Part shown: piece by piece, positions 45,883-59,400 of the stretch
Layout: each line of letters begins with the position of its first letter
How positions within the stretch are numbered: the stretch's first letter is position 1
DNA from: Heliocybe sulcata
Lineage: Eukaryota > Basidiomycota > Agaricomycetes > Gloeophyllales > Gloeophyllaceae
Assembly (NCBI GenBank): GCA_004369045.1
Contig: ML213516.1
Span: forward strand, 335,579 to 399,578
Direction of reading: 5' to 3'
DNA length: 64,000 nt
Notes under the pieces: model-generated
The model's input: the letters and a program-made list of their open reading frames with translations, nothing else
What the model was told of the DNA's origin: nothing
Databases searched by the model: none
Made by a program: the position numbers and the translations under genes

Positions 45883-48583
45883 ATGGCATACTCCTCCCAA
45901 AGGCATCATTACGCCTACAGTTCTGACAGCTCTGTCGACAACCTGTTAAAGCCATCGCATGCCAGGGCACCTGCGCCAGCGGCTAACGACCCTCCAGCGG
46001 CGTATTTCTCGGGGAGTCCCTCGGTGGCGTCACAGAGAAGTAACACCTCCTTGGTAAGCATTTGGAATGCGCTTGACACAATATTTCTAAGTATGTGGCG
46101 CATGAACAGAACGACTCCCCTTACAGCAGTTTTGAGACCCAAGGGGGACACGTCAATGGAAGGGACAGTGTGTCAGAAAAGGTCTGTGTCTCACTCCGAC
46201 TGCTTCAATCGTCTCAGGCTCTGGTATAGCTCGACGTTATGAGATGTTTTGCTTCCGTTGTCTCGATGATGCACGTACTGTGGAAGACGGACTAATGCAC
46301 GGATAATCTCTAGTTCTCTCTGGCTGCTGATCCACGAGCCTGGGGCTCGAGTCTTTTCTCAAGTCAACCCGAAGACGATGATTATCTGCACAATCCTGAC
46401 CCTAGACGTGACCGAGCGTCTGATCGGGGCGGGAGTTTCTTCTCGTCAAGGGGAGTAACGAATCTGGGCTGTTTGGCTGTAATGATCGCCGGAATATTCG
46501 CCCTGTTGTATGTCTGTTTACCTGCTTTGTCACTAGAAACCCGTCATTCACGAATAACAGCGCCGGCTATCCCATCATTTCTCACTTCACAAGGAACCCT
46601 CTCAGCACTTTGGGAGGGTTTAACTTAGGGGGTATTAATGCTAGCGGACAGGTTTGCGGCTCTCCCTCTGTGCAAGGTGGGACACTGAAACTTTATTAAG
46701 ATCCCTACTATGAGCGGGAACTGGGGCTTGATCGACCTCGACACCCCTCAGGACGCACATACTCAAACGTCTTACAAAGATGGGTCTGAATGGCAGCTAG
46801 TATTCAGCGATGAATTCAACGTAGATGGCCGGTCCTTCTACCCTGGAGATGATCCCTACTGGGAGGCGGTCGATCTGCACTACTGGGCTGTGGGTATTGA
46901 CTGGATGGGTGGCTCATCTTGATGCTAACGAAGTCCATAGACAGGTGATATGGAATGGTACGACCCAGATGCCATTACTACCAGCAACGGCTCGCTGGTT
47001 ATCACTCTAGAGCCGAAGGATACGCATGGGCTGAATTATCAGAGTGGGATGATGTCCACTTGGAACAAGTTCTGTTTCACGGGAGGGATGTACCTGGCTC
47101 GCGTGGTCCTTCCTGGACTGAATAACGTTGTTGGCCTATGGCCAGCTGTTTGGTCCATGGGCAACTTGGGTGTGTCGTGTCGCTTTCTTCCCAGCCTGTT
47201 TGATATTGACCAGCTCGTAACTCAGGCCGCGCCGGGTATGGTGCCACCTTGGATGGCATGGTAAACTTCACAGTCACCTGATGGACTTTGCCGACGTATC
47301 TGATTACCCGCTGCAGTGGCCCTACACGTATGACGCGTGTGACGTCGGGACAGTTGCCAACCAGTCCATTAACGGCGTTCCGGAAGCAACCAACACTTTG
47401 GATCCCAACAATCCCAAGCCATTGTCATACCTTCCCGGCCAAAGGCTGTCCAGGTGTACATGCCCTGGAGAGAGCCACCCAGGCCCTGTGCATGACGATG
47501 GTACATATGTGGGACGTTCTGCTCCCGAGATTGACATGTTCGAGGCTCAGGTACGCCGGGACACCTCCAATATCATGCATTATTCATCCTTTGCCAGATT
47601 GCGTCGTTGACGCCTGGAGGTCCCCTGTCTGGGCAGGTGTCTCAATCGGCTCAGTGGGGCGTAAGTGCCGATATACCCTGCAATCACCGCTAGCATTTGC
47701 TGATTCTGTGTCTCGCAGCCGTTCAATTACAATTACGAGTTCTTCAACACTTCGGATCTCTACCAGATCCAAAACACTCAGATCTCCGCCATGAACACTT
47801 ATAGTGGTGCTGTTTATCAGCAGGCGACCTCCACCGTCACGGTTACAAGTAATAACATATCCATTCGAGAGATATGGAAACTAATTAACTTGTTATCAGA
47901 CCAGGATTGCTATGAGGGCAATGGTGGCTGCTACTCTATATACGGGTTTGAGTATAAACCGGGTTTCGATGACGCGGTAACGCCTTCCTCCTCTTTCTCG
48001 TTCCCTCTAACTAATCACATACCTTCCACAGTATATCAGCTGGATCAGTGACGATACGCTGGCCGTCACTTTGGAAGCTGGAGCCGTGGCAGCGGATTCA
48101 CGGGTTAATATCTCCGCGCGGCCTATACCTCAGGAGCCTATGGTGCGCAAGCACAGCCGTTGTACACACTCTTCTGTCGACGCTCATTGCTTGACATTTC
48201 GCATGGCAGTATCTCATTGTCAACTTGGGAATGTCCGTCGACTTTACCCCCGTTGTCGACTTGGAACACATACCGTTCCCAGTGCACATGTACATCGACT
48301 GGATACGAGTGTACCAGCCCAAGGATGCCATCAATATAGGATGCGATCCAAAAGACTTTCCTACTCAAGCGTACATCAATCAGTGAGTAGCCTTCGGTTT
48401 GTCTTGTCAAGGCCTTATTCCTGACAGTATTCTCAGGTACATGGAGGCTGTGAGTGCATGAGTCGCGGGGCACAGGCCTGACACTAACTACCATCATTTC
48501 AGTATACCAACCCGAATCTGACAACATGGGTAAACGATTTCGGGCAGACGATACCAAAGAACAGCCTTCTCGAACAGTGCTAG
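45883..48583 (+). CDS. KRE6/SKN1-type beta-glucan synthesis-associated GH16 protein
   Basis: A type II membrane protein of the secretory path, needed for beta-1,6-glucan in the wall. The N-terminal tail (HHYAYSSDSSVDNLLKPSHA and a Ser/Pro-rich part with ADPRAWGSSLFSSQPEDD) is cytoplasmic; one membrane segment is NLGCLAVMIAGIFALL. The SKN1 domain follows: YPIISHFTRNPLSTLGGFNL, GGINASGQ, SEWQLVFSDEFNVDGRSFYP, ATGDMEWYDPDAITTSNGSL, YQSGMMSTWNKFCFTGGMYL, GLWPAVWSMGNLGRAGYGAT, PYTYDACDVGT, APEIDMFEAQ (the GH16 E-x-D-x-x-E catalytic motif), WISDDTLAVTLEAG, MYLIVNLGMS and DWIRVYQPKDAINIGCDPKD. It ends in LLEQC. More than ten introns. Closest to KRE6/SKN1; the copy number cannot be told from the window. 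Confidence 0.88.
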
Positions 48584-48956
48584 CCTTGCCTACAGTGGCG
48601 AGATCCTTTCGGACTTTGTTTCAGTTGCTCTCGCAGGCCGAAGCTGTAGTTCCCCGCTGGTACCGTTTGTACAAATCTCTGTTATCTGCCAGTGCATGAT
48701 GAAGCAGCGTTGGGCGGACTAGTGATGCGCCTGCAGGCTCACGATTCTTTGTGCTTGAGAAGCGGGCGATATCATTGGCTCGGCCAGGCCTTATACATTA
48801 TTCTTACTTCTTCGTCCTAATGTTGCATTGGTTAACAACATATTCATTGCCAGTCGTTCACACATAGGATAGACAAAGAACAATTTGCTACGGTACATGA
48901 TCTACGAGCGGCAAGAAGAACCCCCGATGACGACCCAAATATCGCGCAGTTGTGGT
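48584..48956. other. Convergent spacer between KRE6-like and GH5 genes
   Basis: Two genes end here from opposite sides. No further feature seen. Confidence 0.4.
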
Positions 48957-50298
48957 TCAAGCATTAGCAATCGGCGCCAAGCAACTCTTGACAGTGAGCG
49001 AGTCGGTTAGGACACCGCTGTTGTTGGTGGGGGTCTCGGACAAGACGTAGCCAGTGGCAAAGTTACCAGCAGCCCAGCCGACGTAGCCGAGGAAGACTGA
49101 ACGAGAATAAGATTAGTCCTTGTATTTTCGAGGGTTACAGCGGGCTCACCATCGGCGATGGTCTTCTGGTAGGCGACCTGCTCGCACAGGTACGTGACGC
49201 AGGACTGGGTGTTGCCTCCACCGGTCTCGGTGTTGATGGCGAGACGGTTGTTGGCACGGAGCCAGGTGGACAGAGGAATCCAGGCCTCGACGGTGTTGTT
49301 CGTGACACAGGTGTCGGACGTACCGGAGTTGTCGCTGTCAAGGTACTTGTGGACGTCGAAGATGAGGTTGGTCGTCGAGCCGTCGAGGTTCGTCACGGTT
49401 GCGAGTGCCGCAGCTGACCCTCCCGAGACGAAGGTCGCAGCAGAAGTGTAGTCGTTGCCGGGAAGGAGGACGTACTGGGAAGTCGCGCTGTAATGGATTT
49501 GTCAGAATGTGCCTACGCGATCCAAGACATGCGCGTACCCAGCCTGGCGGATCGCGGTTACCGCAGCCTGTACAGTGGCAGCCCACGTGGGGATGCTGGG
49601 AAGGTCGTGGGGCTCGTTCATGCTGCGGCTGACATGAGACAAGACAAATAGCTGGAACATTAGGACTGCTTACATGCCGAACATGACACGAGACTGAGAC
49701 TTGTACTGAGTAGCCAAGGAACTCCATAGCGCCGCGAACTGAGCGTTCGTGGGTCCACCCTGGCCAATGATCTGCAGAAACTTGTTAACGCTTCACCTGA
49801 TGCAATGACAACTGCTACTTACATTACCGTCCCATCGAGCATAGTTGTGAATGTCGATGATACAGTAGGCACCCGTGTTCAAGCAAGCCTGAACAAGTGT
49901 GTTGTATTCACCAAAGGTGGTGGAGTTGAGGGTACCACCAATGACGTTATTGGTCAAGTACTGCCAACTAACGGGTAGACGGAACAGGTTGTAACCGTCC
50001 TGGTTGACGAAGTGTGTCATCTGGCCAATACCATCCGCACCTGAAATGCGATAAATCAGCTCGCCTTCGGTCTTGACATCCAGAGAAGGGTAGACTAACC
50101 ATAGTATTGGGCCAAGGGCGGGTATGCGCCACTGACAGTGCAAGTACCGTCAGTACCGCAACCGAAGTCGAACCCGGCGATGTTGACGCCCGCAAACTTG
50201 AGGGGCGCAGGGCCGGTCACTCGTGGAGTGAGAGCGGCAGCACGAGCTGAGACGGTGGAGAGTCCGAGGACTGCGAGACTGAGGAGTGCCTTCATCAT
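48957..50298 (-). CDS. Secreted GH5 endo-beta-1,4-glucanase
   Basis: An extracellular cellulase that cuts inside beta-1,4-glucan chains. It starts MMKALLSLAVLGLSTVSARA, a signal peptide, followed directly by the catalytic domain: PLKFAGVNIAGFDFGCGTDG, YNLFRLPVSWQYLTNN, AYCIIDIHNYARWDG, FGIMNEPHDLPS (catalytic acid E in NEP), LIFDVHKYLDSDNSGTS, and AINTETGGGN (nucleophile E). It ends KSCLAPIANA. No cellulose-binding CBM1 module or linker is present at either end, unlike many basidiomycete GH5 enzymes. About five introns. It resembles subfamily 5 enzymes such as Cel5A/EG of white-rot fungi. A TATA box lies 73 bases upstream, so carbon-source control is likely but not shown. Confidence 0.92.
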
Positions 50299-50370
50299 GT
50301 TGCCAATACCGATACCTCTTGTGTTTTGATTTCCACTGAGGTTGGGTTGCTGAGCTGTTAGCAGCAGCCT

Positions 50371-50377
50371 TTTATAT
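50371..50377 (-). promoter_or_regulatory. TATA box of the GH5 endoglucanase gene
   Basis: ATATAAA (in context GATATAAAAGG) on the minus strand, 73 bases before the start codon at 50298. Confidence 0.55.
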
Positions 50378-52741
50378 CTTGCTGACTATTGACCGGATTC
50401 CTGTCTCCCGGACGAGGCCAAGGAGCAGGATACTCGGCCAGGTCACGTCGAAGGTCTATTCGCACCCGATAACTCACCGAAATCGGTACTGTGGCCCTAT
50501 CCCAGAGACATTCAGAAGCACAACTTACCTGAGCCGGTAACGTGGTTTGGCAAGACACGCTCATGAACGCTTGAAGTGGAGCATGCATTGGTCCCTATAG
50601 CACCCGCGATGCTTCTCCGTAACCATTGCGTTGACCCGTGCCTTTTCCAAAAGCAGCGATCCTGCGCTCACCAGACAGATACCATTGGTCCTACCTAGCG
50701 AGATAAGCTGCTGTGCGCTGTAACCTCTCGAGAAAGTCGGCGTTGAAATACAAGACATTAGAATGTCCTCCGAGACCCAGAGTTTGCGACTGTGATCCGA
50801 ATAATCTGCTGGTGATCCTTGGTAGCCCCGAGTCCGCGCCCGAGAAGCGGACGCAAACGTGAAAGGGTGAGTAGTTTAAGGTTGAATTTCGAATCAAAAG
50901 AACACTCTGCCCGGCCCAGCATGAGGGTCGACTGCACGAGGTCGCCGCATCTTATGACCAACATAAGGTGAGCTGTGGGAATGGTCTGAGCCTCCCAGGT
51001 CGAGAGATGGCAAGACGACGGGTATGTTGAATTAACCTTTCAGGGTGAGCTCAGGGTTACATATCCCAGGACTTTTCCGCAATTCTCTCTAGCTGCGGAC
51101 GACTGATGAATTTATATCAGCTCATGGCTTGATGTGTCACGAGTGGTGAAACCTACAGATGAGATATCGCCAGCTTGTGTTTGTTGTCATGGTCCCATTT
51201 CATTCTCGATAGGCGCATTCCCAAGGCCTGTGTACTGGGCGACGTTGACAGGTTCAGCTTGAAGCCGAAGAGAGTCCGCAATTGGTAATTGTCGCGGCAT
51301 CCACCGAATCTCGTGTTTCATTTCCGTTGATACGTCCTTCACCAAGGTCAGTCTGTGATTCAGAATGCATCGTCAGTACTGGAACCTGAGGTTCAAAGGC
51401 TATTTCTGCATAAATTGTGTCCTTGCGACTGGTTACCTAATGGACCAGAAATCTGTCCTATGAGGAAACACCTGCCATTCGGGCCTCGATAGTATGTCAG
51501 TCCATACTTCAGCCTGCCTGACTTTGAAGGCAAGAAAACCTCTAGTGCGCCATAAAGCTATGCTATTTCGGAACAGACTATTTATATTTCCAGGAATAAC
51601 GCACTCTAGCTTCAGTCAACTTGACTACGATGGTTCGCGTTGTCCAGTCCAATAATTTGACAGCAGAATACGGAGTAATATTGGCGGAGAAGATGCCTCA
51701 TTTTATGAGTCCGCTTTGTGGCTCCCTCATCCAACGGACGACAAAACTCTTCGACTTATGGAGAGGACTCAAGAGATACGAATGCCGATCTCAATTACTG
51801 TGTGAGGGTGATACCTATGCATCGTTGCGTCCAGCTAACGTTAGTGTGCGACCAGGGATAAATAGGGCACTTGTCGGTCCCGACTGGCTACCGACGCAGG
51901 ATGTGATTCATCAGCCTGCCATGCAAGGAAGGCCATGACCGCGAAGATATGGCGCTTTGCGGGGCCGACCAAGACTGGATAGGATGTATCGGCTTTGGGA
52001 GGTAGGGCTTATCCTTGCAGCATACGACGGTGATTAATTAGTATTCACGAATCATCAAGCCGTAAAGCTTACCGTTCCGGTTATAGACGATTCCGCTCAC
52101 AACCGGGGACGCCCACTGTATGCGCCGTATCTTTCCGCCTCACGATATTTGCCCATAACATGGGTTCTGAGCTTATTCCTGATTATCGGTGATCTGTTAC
52201 TCACCCCCGAGGTTCTGTACCAAGTTTCTCCTTGCGCGGCCGTAAATCGCTTTCCTGACCATCCTCATAGATAAGCATCCGAGGCCCTCAGAGCAGCAGA
52301 TGGGAATCACTTTCTCTTGGTCTTCAGGCTCTGATGCAGCACCTCCCCATGTTGACGCTCTATTTGGTACACGTAAGGCATCACGACATCCGGCGCGCTA
52401 CAGACAGCAAGGCGCAGAGTTATGTGCACCGACCGTTGTCGAGGCCATGGCTTCCGTTCCACCGCTACATGCTCAGCACCGTGACGATTACCTCACTGCG
52501 CCACATTGAATGCGCTGGTACATACCTTTGAGCCGTACAGCCTCACCTTTCACCTGTGGTCATCTGGTGCAGCTCTCCGGGCGCGTCGATCTTGATCGGG
52601 GAGAAGCACCTGCGCTTCACAGCCACCGGCACGTCCCGCTGCATCAGGTACGTCGATTATCTAAGCGAAAATCCTGTGCCAGGGCAGTTTCTGACTCGGC
52701 CGAAAGCATCTATCAATTATCGTCCTTCCTCTCTGCCCGCC
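50378..52741. other. Long gene-free stretch
   Basis: About 2.4 kb between GH5 and HIS5, the widest gap inside the coding part of the window, on which both promoters fall. Frames up to 105 codons (51621-51938, plus) have no recognisable features. I found no terminal repeats or transposon parts in it. Confidence 0.4.
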
Positions 52742-54111
52742 ATGCCCATCCTCGGCCTTGATCCCTCGTTATATCCTACAAGACCTGCCCATTTCGACAT
52801 TGAGCAAGTGATCCGCCCGAATATTCTGGCGTTGCACCCTTATCGCTGTGCTCGGGACGACTACTCCGAAGGCATCCTGCTCGATGCGAACGAGAACGCT
52901 TTGGGCCACTCGATAGACTCTGAATCTGAGCCGCAACCAGTGAATGGAGAGATCAAGTCGACGCTGGACTTGGACTTGCACCGATACCCATCCCCGACGC
53001 ACGATGATATCAAGGCCCGCATCGCTAAGTTGAGGGGCGTGCCAGGGCCGAGCCATGTCTTCCTTGGGGTTGGGAGCGACGAGGTTATTGACTTGCTGAT
53101 GAGAGTCTGCGTCGCTCCTGGTAAGGAGAAAATATTGATTACTCCACCCACATATGGGATGTACTCTGTCTGCGCGCAGGTGAACGATGTAGGCGTTGTG
53201 AAGGTAAACCTTGAGCTCAGCGGGGATAACGGTGAGGGAGGAGAGGAAGGACGCTTCTCAGTCAGAGTTGACGAGGTGTGCAGTTCGCTTGATGATCTTG
53301 TACAGCTTATGCTTAAGCCTAAATCCGCAGGTCAAGAAAGCGATCGATGCCGACCCGAGTATCAAGCTCGTCTTCCTCTGTTCACCCGGCAACCCAACCG
53401 GTACTTTGATATCGTTAAAATCCATCCGCTCGCTCCTCGAGTACGAGAATTTCAAGGGCATTGTCGTTGTAGACGAGGCCTACATCGACTTTGCTGCCGA
53501 AGGCAGCAGCGCTGTTTCGCTCGTCAACGAGTACGCGAACGTCTGTGTCCTCCAGACACTAAGTAAGAGCTTTGGGCTTGCTGCCATCAGGTACGCCTGG
53601 TCACATAATATCTGCTTACCATCTATATCTCACCTGCGTGTATCTTTATAGACTAGGCATCGCCATCGCCCACCCTTCCCTCATCCAAATCCTAATGAAC
53701 ACCAAAGCTCCCTACAACATCTCCACTCCAACCGCCCACCTCGCCCACCTCGCGCTCAGCCCCGCATCCCTTTCTGCGATGCAAGACAAAGTCAGCACCC
53801 TCGTCTCCTCCCGGAAACACCTCTTATCCGCTCTCCAATCGAATCCTCTCTGCGAACTGGGCCTGGGCAAAGTCATCGGCGGGAACGACGCAAACTTCGT
53901 GATGGTGCCCGTGCTAAACCGAGAGACCGGAAAGCCTGATAATGCACGCTCGCAGAAGGTGTACAAGACGCTGGCGGAGCATGAAGGTGTGGTGGTCAGG
54001 TATCGAGGAGGAGAGGCGGGATGTGAGGGTTGTTTGAGAATCACCGTTGGGACGGAGGAGGAGAACAAGTATCTATTGAAGAAGCTAGAAGAGACCCTGA
54101 CAAAATTATAG
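52742..54111 (+). CDS. HIS5: Histidinol-phosphate aminotransferase
   Basis: A PLP enzyme that transfers amino groups to imidazole acetol phosphate in histidine synthesis. The start MPILGLDPSLYPTRPAHFDI is followed by the conserved VIRPNILALHPYRCARDDY, ILLDANENALG, LHRYPSP, VFLGVGSDEVIDLL, LFLCSPGNPTG-like FLCSPGNPTGTLIS (PLP Asn), VVVDEAYIDFAAEGS (D-x-A-Y) and TLSKSFGLAAIRLGI with the Schiff-base Lys. The C-terminal part has GGNDANFVMVPVLN and RYRGGEAGCEGCLRITVG. Two short introns, one after VDE (near 53276) and one at AIR/LGI (about 53590). Frames upstream of 52742 are open but relatives begin here. Confidence 0.93.
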
Positions 54112-54261
54112 ACAATAGACGATCCACTCTTCAGTGGGAATGCGATGGTCAACTTCCGGTAACGGCGCACATCTAGACTTCGGGCGAGCGTGCCATGTGT
54201 AGCATCAGCCATCCAGCAATAATTCCGAGTGTATCTACAAGTCTACAGGTCTAGATTACTC

Positions 54262-55699
54262 CTACTGCGCGTCTCCTTTCTCGATCTTTTCCTTCTCCTG
54301 CTCGGAGTCAGATGCACTCGAGGCCTCAGCTGCTTTCGTCGGAGCAGCAACGGCAGTCGCGCCTCTGACCTTCGCGAGCCGCTTGACCCTCGCGAACGTA
54401 CCCACCTCCTTGTCGCGGACAAAGTTTACAATAACCATCGGCCATGACGGGTGTGACGGGATGGTATCGTAGAACTCCGGCGCAAGAGCCCTTAGAGCAG
54501 GCAGCCTTGTCCAGGGTACCGACGGGAAGTCGTGGTGCTCGTTGTGGTACCCGACGTTGTAGGCAAGCATGTTCAGGGGCCCGTAGTACGAGTATGTCTC
54601 CTGGGCGAGTCCGTCCCACAGGTAGTGCTCCGCAATGAAGTGCCCTGCGCATGGGTGCCAGCTACCTGCGAAGAAGCTCGAGAAGAGGAAATAGAAGAGC
54701 GGGTAGGGACCAAGGGCCTTGACGAGGAGATAGTCGAAGGTGAGCTCGGTGAGGAGGTTGTAGAGGTGCCAGCGAGTAGGCGTCTGGGTGCGCACGAAGC
54801 CGGGTCGGAGGGCGTAAAAGAGGATTTGGCAGGTCCTGTTATAGATTCAAGGGTTAAGGAAGATTTTAGAGAACGAGGAGGGCATGCACTGACGTGAATA
54901 CGATCTTGCCCAGGACGTTGTTCATGCAAAGCAACTCAAGACGAGAAGGAAGGTCAGTGTCAATGCCGTCTTCACCGAGGTATTTGTGATGCTCCAGGTG
55001 GTACTTCTAATGGCGCACGTCATGTCAGCCGGATACTCCACGCGCAGGGAAAGACCGTACTTTGAATGCAGCAGCGTACGGCACGGCAATGGGCAAGTTA
55101 GCAAAGACCGCGAGCGCCTTGTTGGCAGAGACACCACGGAAGGCGAGGTTGTGCGTGATCTCATGGATGGCGAGGAAGAGGTTATGGTTGGCCGTACCTC
55201 CGATGGCATAGGAGAGGAACAGGAAGAGCGGGGTGAGGGGGTGGGTGTTGCGCAGTAGGTACGCGACCGACAATTGCAGCACCACGACGGCCAGCACAAC
55301 GTACTTGGTGAGAGGCTCATGACCCATAAGCTTCTTGACCTGGCATAGTAATTGACATGACAGGAAACGCGCAACTTGAACGCGTCGCGTACCTCGGGAT
55401 GTGCCTTCATGATTGCCATCCTCCTAGTCCGGTGCGGCTCTTCAGTCATCAACCATAAGAAATCTGTAGGGTCCTGTGGAGGTCCTGGATGCGACAGGCC
55501 ATCGTCCTGCTCCGTAGCACTGACTACGACCGTTCTCCTGGGTGACCGTCTCCTTTCTTTGCCTTCACTCAGAGATTCCGCTCCGCCGAAGAGGCTGAAG
55601 TCTAAGCAAATAATGTTAGCATCAAACTCACCTGCAGAATGCTCTCGGCGACGTACCTATGAGGCTACCTGCTGGGGCAGGAGCGGTTGCGGGAGACAT
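54262..55699 (-). CDS. DES1: Sphingolipid delta-4 desaturase
   Basis: An ER membrane enzyme that turns dihydroceramide into ceramide. Exon 1 is MSPATAPAPAGSLI and exon 2 continues DFSLFGGAESLSEGKERRRS, then DPTDFLWLMTEEPHRTRRMA and IMKAHPE, the family's N-terminal motif. Three histidine boxes bind the di-iron centre: HEITHN, HLEHHKYLG and HNEHHDFPSVPWTRLPAL. Membrane segments include HPLTPLFLFLSYAIGGTA and ALGPYPLFYFLFSSFFAGSW. The C-terminus is charged. Four introns. The upstream genes HIS5 (ending tail to tail) and HMG-CoA reductase (same strand, 0.7 kb) are unrelated in pathway apart from ER lipid work. Confidence 0.93.
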
Positions 55700-56420
55700 G
55701 AGCTGTTTCTCATGGAACTCAGGTATTAAAAGTCACGCCACATAGGACAAATAGGGTGAAATATTTTAAACACGCACGCCGGCGCAGACGAAGCCATCGC
55801 CCATGTATAGTAGCCCTTTCCAAAGCCTCTGTCTCTCTTGCTGCGTGTGTAAATGCGCACATACCAGCAGATTCGTGCATGCGGCACGTTTACAACCAAG
55901 GGTATCTGGTCGCCACCGTATTGGCAAACAGCTGCAAACATTCTGCGCGATTACTTTGAGAAGTGCGTCCGAAAACTTGCCAGCTCAGCATAGACCTCCT
56001 AGCGACGTCTGCTCTGCCAAACGGGGTACAAAGCACGAACTTCTTGCATCTACCTTGCCGATTCATTTAATGAATCCCTCGCATGGGGCGGAAGCATTGA
56101 CGCCAGTCCAGTTGGATATGTGGCAATGCGTATGTCTGAGTCTGATCACGAAGAACTGGCGAATGTATCTCTTTATCCGTACGTAGTATTCAATTGAACC
56201 CAAATGTGTGTCATAATTTACGAGTTATTGTCCAACGCATTTTCCGTGTCTAAATAAAAGGAATGCGTGCTACAGTTTACAGCTTCAAGAAGCAAAGTAA
56301 GTAATACACTACTGGTAGAAAGTTATGCGACGTGTTGGTAAGGTAACGTGTGAAGAGCATTGCGAAAGCATCACAGATGCAACGAGCGCATCGAAATCGT
56401 AATACGAGGTGAAATGACTT
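55700..56420. other. Spacer between desaturase and HMG-CoA reductase
   Basis: Holds the desaturase promoter and the reductase 3' region. Frames up to 127 codons are featureless. Confidence 0.4.
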
Positions 56421-59400
56421 TTATGATTTCGCCATCGATCCAAGATTATACCCAGGAGCGGCAGTGGTATCCGTCGACTGCGCTCTTGTGAGCGCCAGCG
56501 GGCTGAGAATGCCCCGGCCAGGATTCTGTTTCGAGCCTGTTGACCAGAAAGAACCACCTGCAGGACCCATAGGGCCTGGAGTAACAGGGCGGGACGGTAA
56601 GGGAGTGTTCGCAGTTGTGTTGGCTTGTGACCGGTTGTGTGCCATGTGGGCGCGGACGAGGTGGCCCGCCGCCAAGGCACTCATAAGGGAGAGTTCACCG
56701 GCCATGACAGCAGCAGCGATAGTGCGAGCAAGCCGTTGAGCGTTCTTGCCGGGTTCCGTGGGGTGGGCACCACGGATACCAAGCATATCCAAAACAGCAG
56801 CTTGAGGAGGCAAGACAGTACCACCGCCGACGGTACCGACCTCGATGCAGGGCATGGAGACGGTCATTAGCAGGTCCTGTCCGTTGTTGGTTCTGCAACA
56901 AGGATAGGTTAGTATTAGTGATGGAACTATCAATCCAGGCTACTCACGGCTCCATGAGAGTCATGCACATAGAACTCTCGACATTCTGCGCGGGATCCTG
57001 ACCAGTAGCGAGGAAGATAGCCGTAAGGATATTTGCCGCATGCGCATTGAAGCCACCAATCGAGCCAGCCATCGCCGACCCAATCAGGTTCTTCTTCACA
57101 TTGACATTGCACAGCGACTCAACCGTCGTCTTAAGCACCGTCTTGACAATCTTGCCAGGGATAACAGCCTCAGCGACAACGCTCTTGCCACGACCCTCGA
57201 TCCAGTTGATCGCAGCAGGCTTCTTGTCCGTGCAGTAGTTGCCCGACAGCGCGAGAACGACCATATCAGGGAACTCCTTCTGCAGCACCTCGAGCGCCTT
57301 CTCGGTACCCTTGGAGATCATGTTCATACCCATAGCGTCACCAGTGGAGGTCGCGAACCGCACATACAGCGTGCGACCCGCCATGGCGCACTTGAGCCTC
57401 TGCAGCTTAGCGAAGCGGGAAGTTGATTCGAAAGCCTCCTTTAGGATGGCGTTACCCTCATCCGAGTCGATCCAGCGCTTGGCGCGGGCGCATTCGGTTA
57501 TGGACGGGAAGTCGATAGCAGGACCACGGGTCATCGAGTCGTACGTGAGGACCGTCGTGACACCTCCGCCAGCGTTCAAGGCCTTAGCACCACGAGACGT
57601 GGACGCAACCAAGGTACCTTCAGCAGTGGCCATCGGAATGGGGTAGAGCTCGCCGTCGATCTTGAGAGGGCCGGCAATACCGAGGGGAAGGGGAATGTAA
57701 CCGACGACGTTCTCGCAGCAGGCACCGATAACTTTGGAGTAGTCGTAGTCGCGCATGGGGACGAGCGAGTTTTCAAACGTCTTCGTCTTCGAAGCGCGGG
57801 CTGTGACAGGAGATGATAAGTATCTTCCGATATGTTCCTCGCATATAACAACTTACAGATCAGAGCCCGACGAATAAGGACAGCCCTCTCCAGATCACCA
57901 AGCACCTTCTCGAGGGCATACGCAGCAATCTTTCCACCCTGGCACAGCTGAATAACCTCCTCGTCGTTCAACAGGCTCATAGACACCGTAACCGGGCGGG
58001 GACCATTCTCATAGATATCAACGCACTCCTGTAGCGAGCGCACAGTCGTGGTGTCAACCTGAGAAACCTTCTTGACAATATCCTTGTCCTGTTCGCTGGG
58101 GCTAGAAGGCTCCGACGACTCCGTCGACACAGGCGCAGGCGGAGGTGCAGGCACAGGCTCCTCCTTCTCCTTCGACTTCTCCAACTTCCGGTCAATATCG
58201 TCAAGGTCCAGGGGCATACCGCCCAGGCGCTCAGGAATAGGCGAAATGATCGCAGCAGCGCTCGCACTCATGAACGGCGGCTGCGCCGACGTGCTTCCAG
58301 ACGTGAAAGCGAGACCCTTGAGCAAGAACCCGTTCAAAGCGATGCTAACAGCGAGGATGGCCACAAGCCACTTGCTCAAGATCGGGTCCGCGACGACACC
58401 AGTCCATGACTCCAAGAACTGCTCGACCTTGGCCGACGCACCGCGGGTGATAGTAGGCGGCACGATACGGACGTATACCGGGGGGGCAACCTTGACAAGC
58501 AAGTCCTTCTCAAACTCGAGTGCAGCGCTCTCATTTGTAACCGGGATAGCGTGCGCAACAGCGAGATCGGAAAGGACTTTCGAGATGACCGGGCTGGTGA
58601 CGTCCACTTTACGAACAGCAGGGATGTACTGGTCACCGTACACCCTGTTGTTGTACCTGGCAGCAGCAGTAGCAGGAGCGAGCGTCGTGCACAAGTTTAA
58701 GATGTGGAGCGTCAAGAATGAGACAATCTATACGTTGAAATCATCAGCCCCAACTGGTCATGTCAAAAGATTCACGGCACTCACCAAAAGCAGCTTGAGC
58801 CTCGCAACCGGGCTCTCTTCGTCCTCCTTCGGCGCTTCCTGGCCAGGCCGCATGTCCTGGTGCTGCTTGAGCATGCTGCCCTTAACACCGAGAATAGTCG
58901 CAGTGACACGTTCGCCAAAGGTCATATTCGCACTCGTAATCGGGAGCGGCACCTCGTCAGAGTCATCAGCAGAGCCCCGCTTCTTCGTCGCCCGAGCATA
59001 CTGCTGTGCCAGCGTCCGCGCAATGTACCTGAAGCGCTTGATGCGGCGAACCTATACAACCACCACGACGAGATTAGCATCGTACTCAAGACAGACGAGC
59101 AAGAAATGACAGAAGACCGAGAAAGGCAAAAGCAGGGCCGGGTATATCCGAGGTCGACTGACCCAACACGTGCACGAGACATCTGCTTCCTCGCCTTCTC
59201 GCACATGATAAATCCAACTCGCGGGCCAAACTGACAGCCCTGCGCACCCCCATATATACCCTCCTCAGCGCATCAGCGGGAAAATCTGAAGCTGTCCCAA
59301 CCACACATGCATCCATCCCATCCACCCGCCCATGGTTCCAACCCGAACGACCGCTCCCGCCAAAACCAGGACAAAAATTCCAGAAAATCATGCCTCGTGG

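Noticed and set aside
50691-50964. Overlapping minus-strand frames of 68 codons each
   Set aside because: Too short, no splice partners and no motif; most likely chance.
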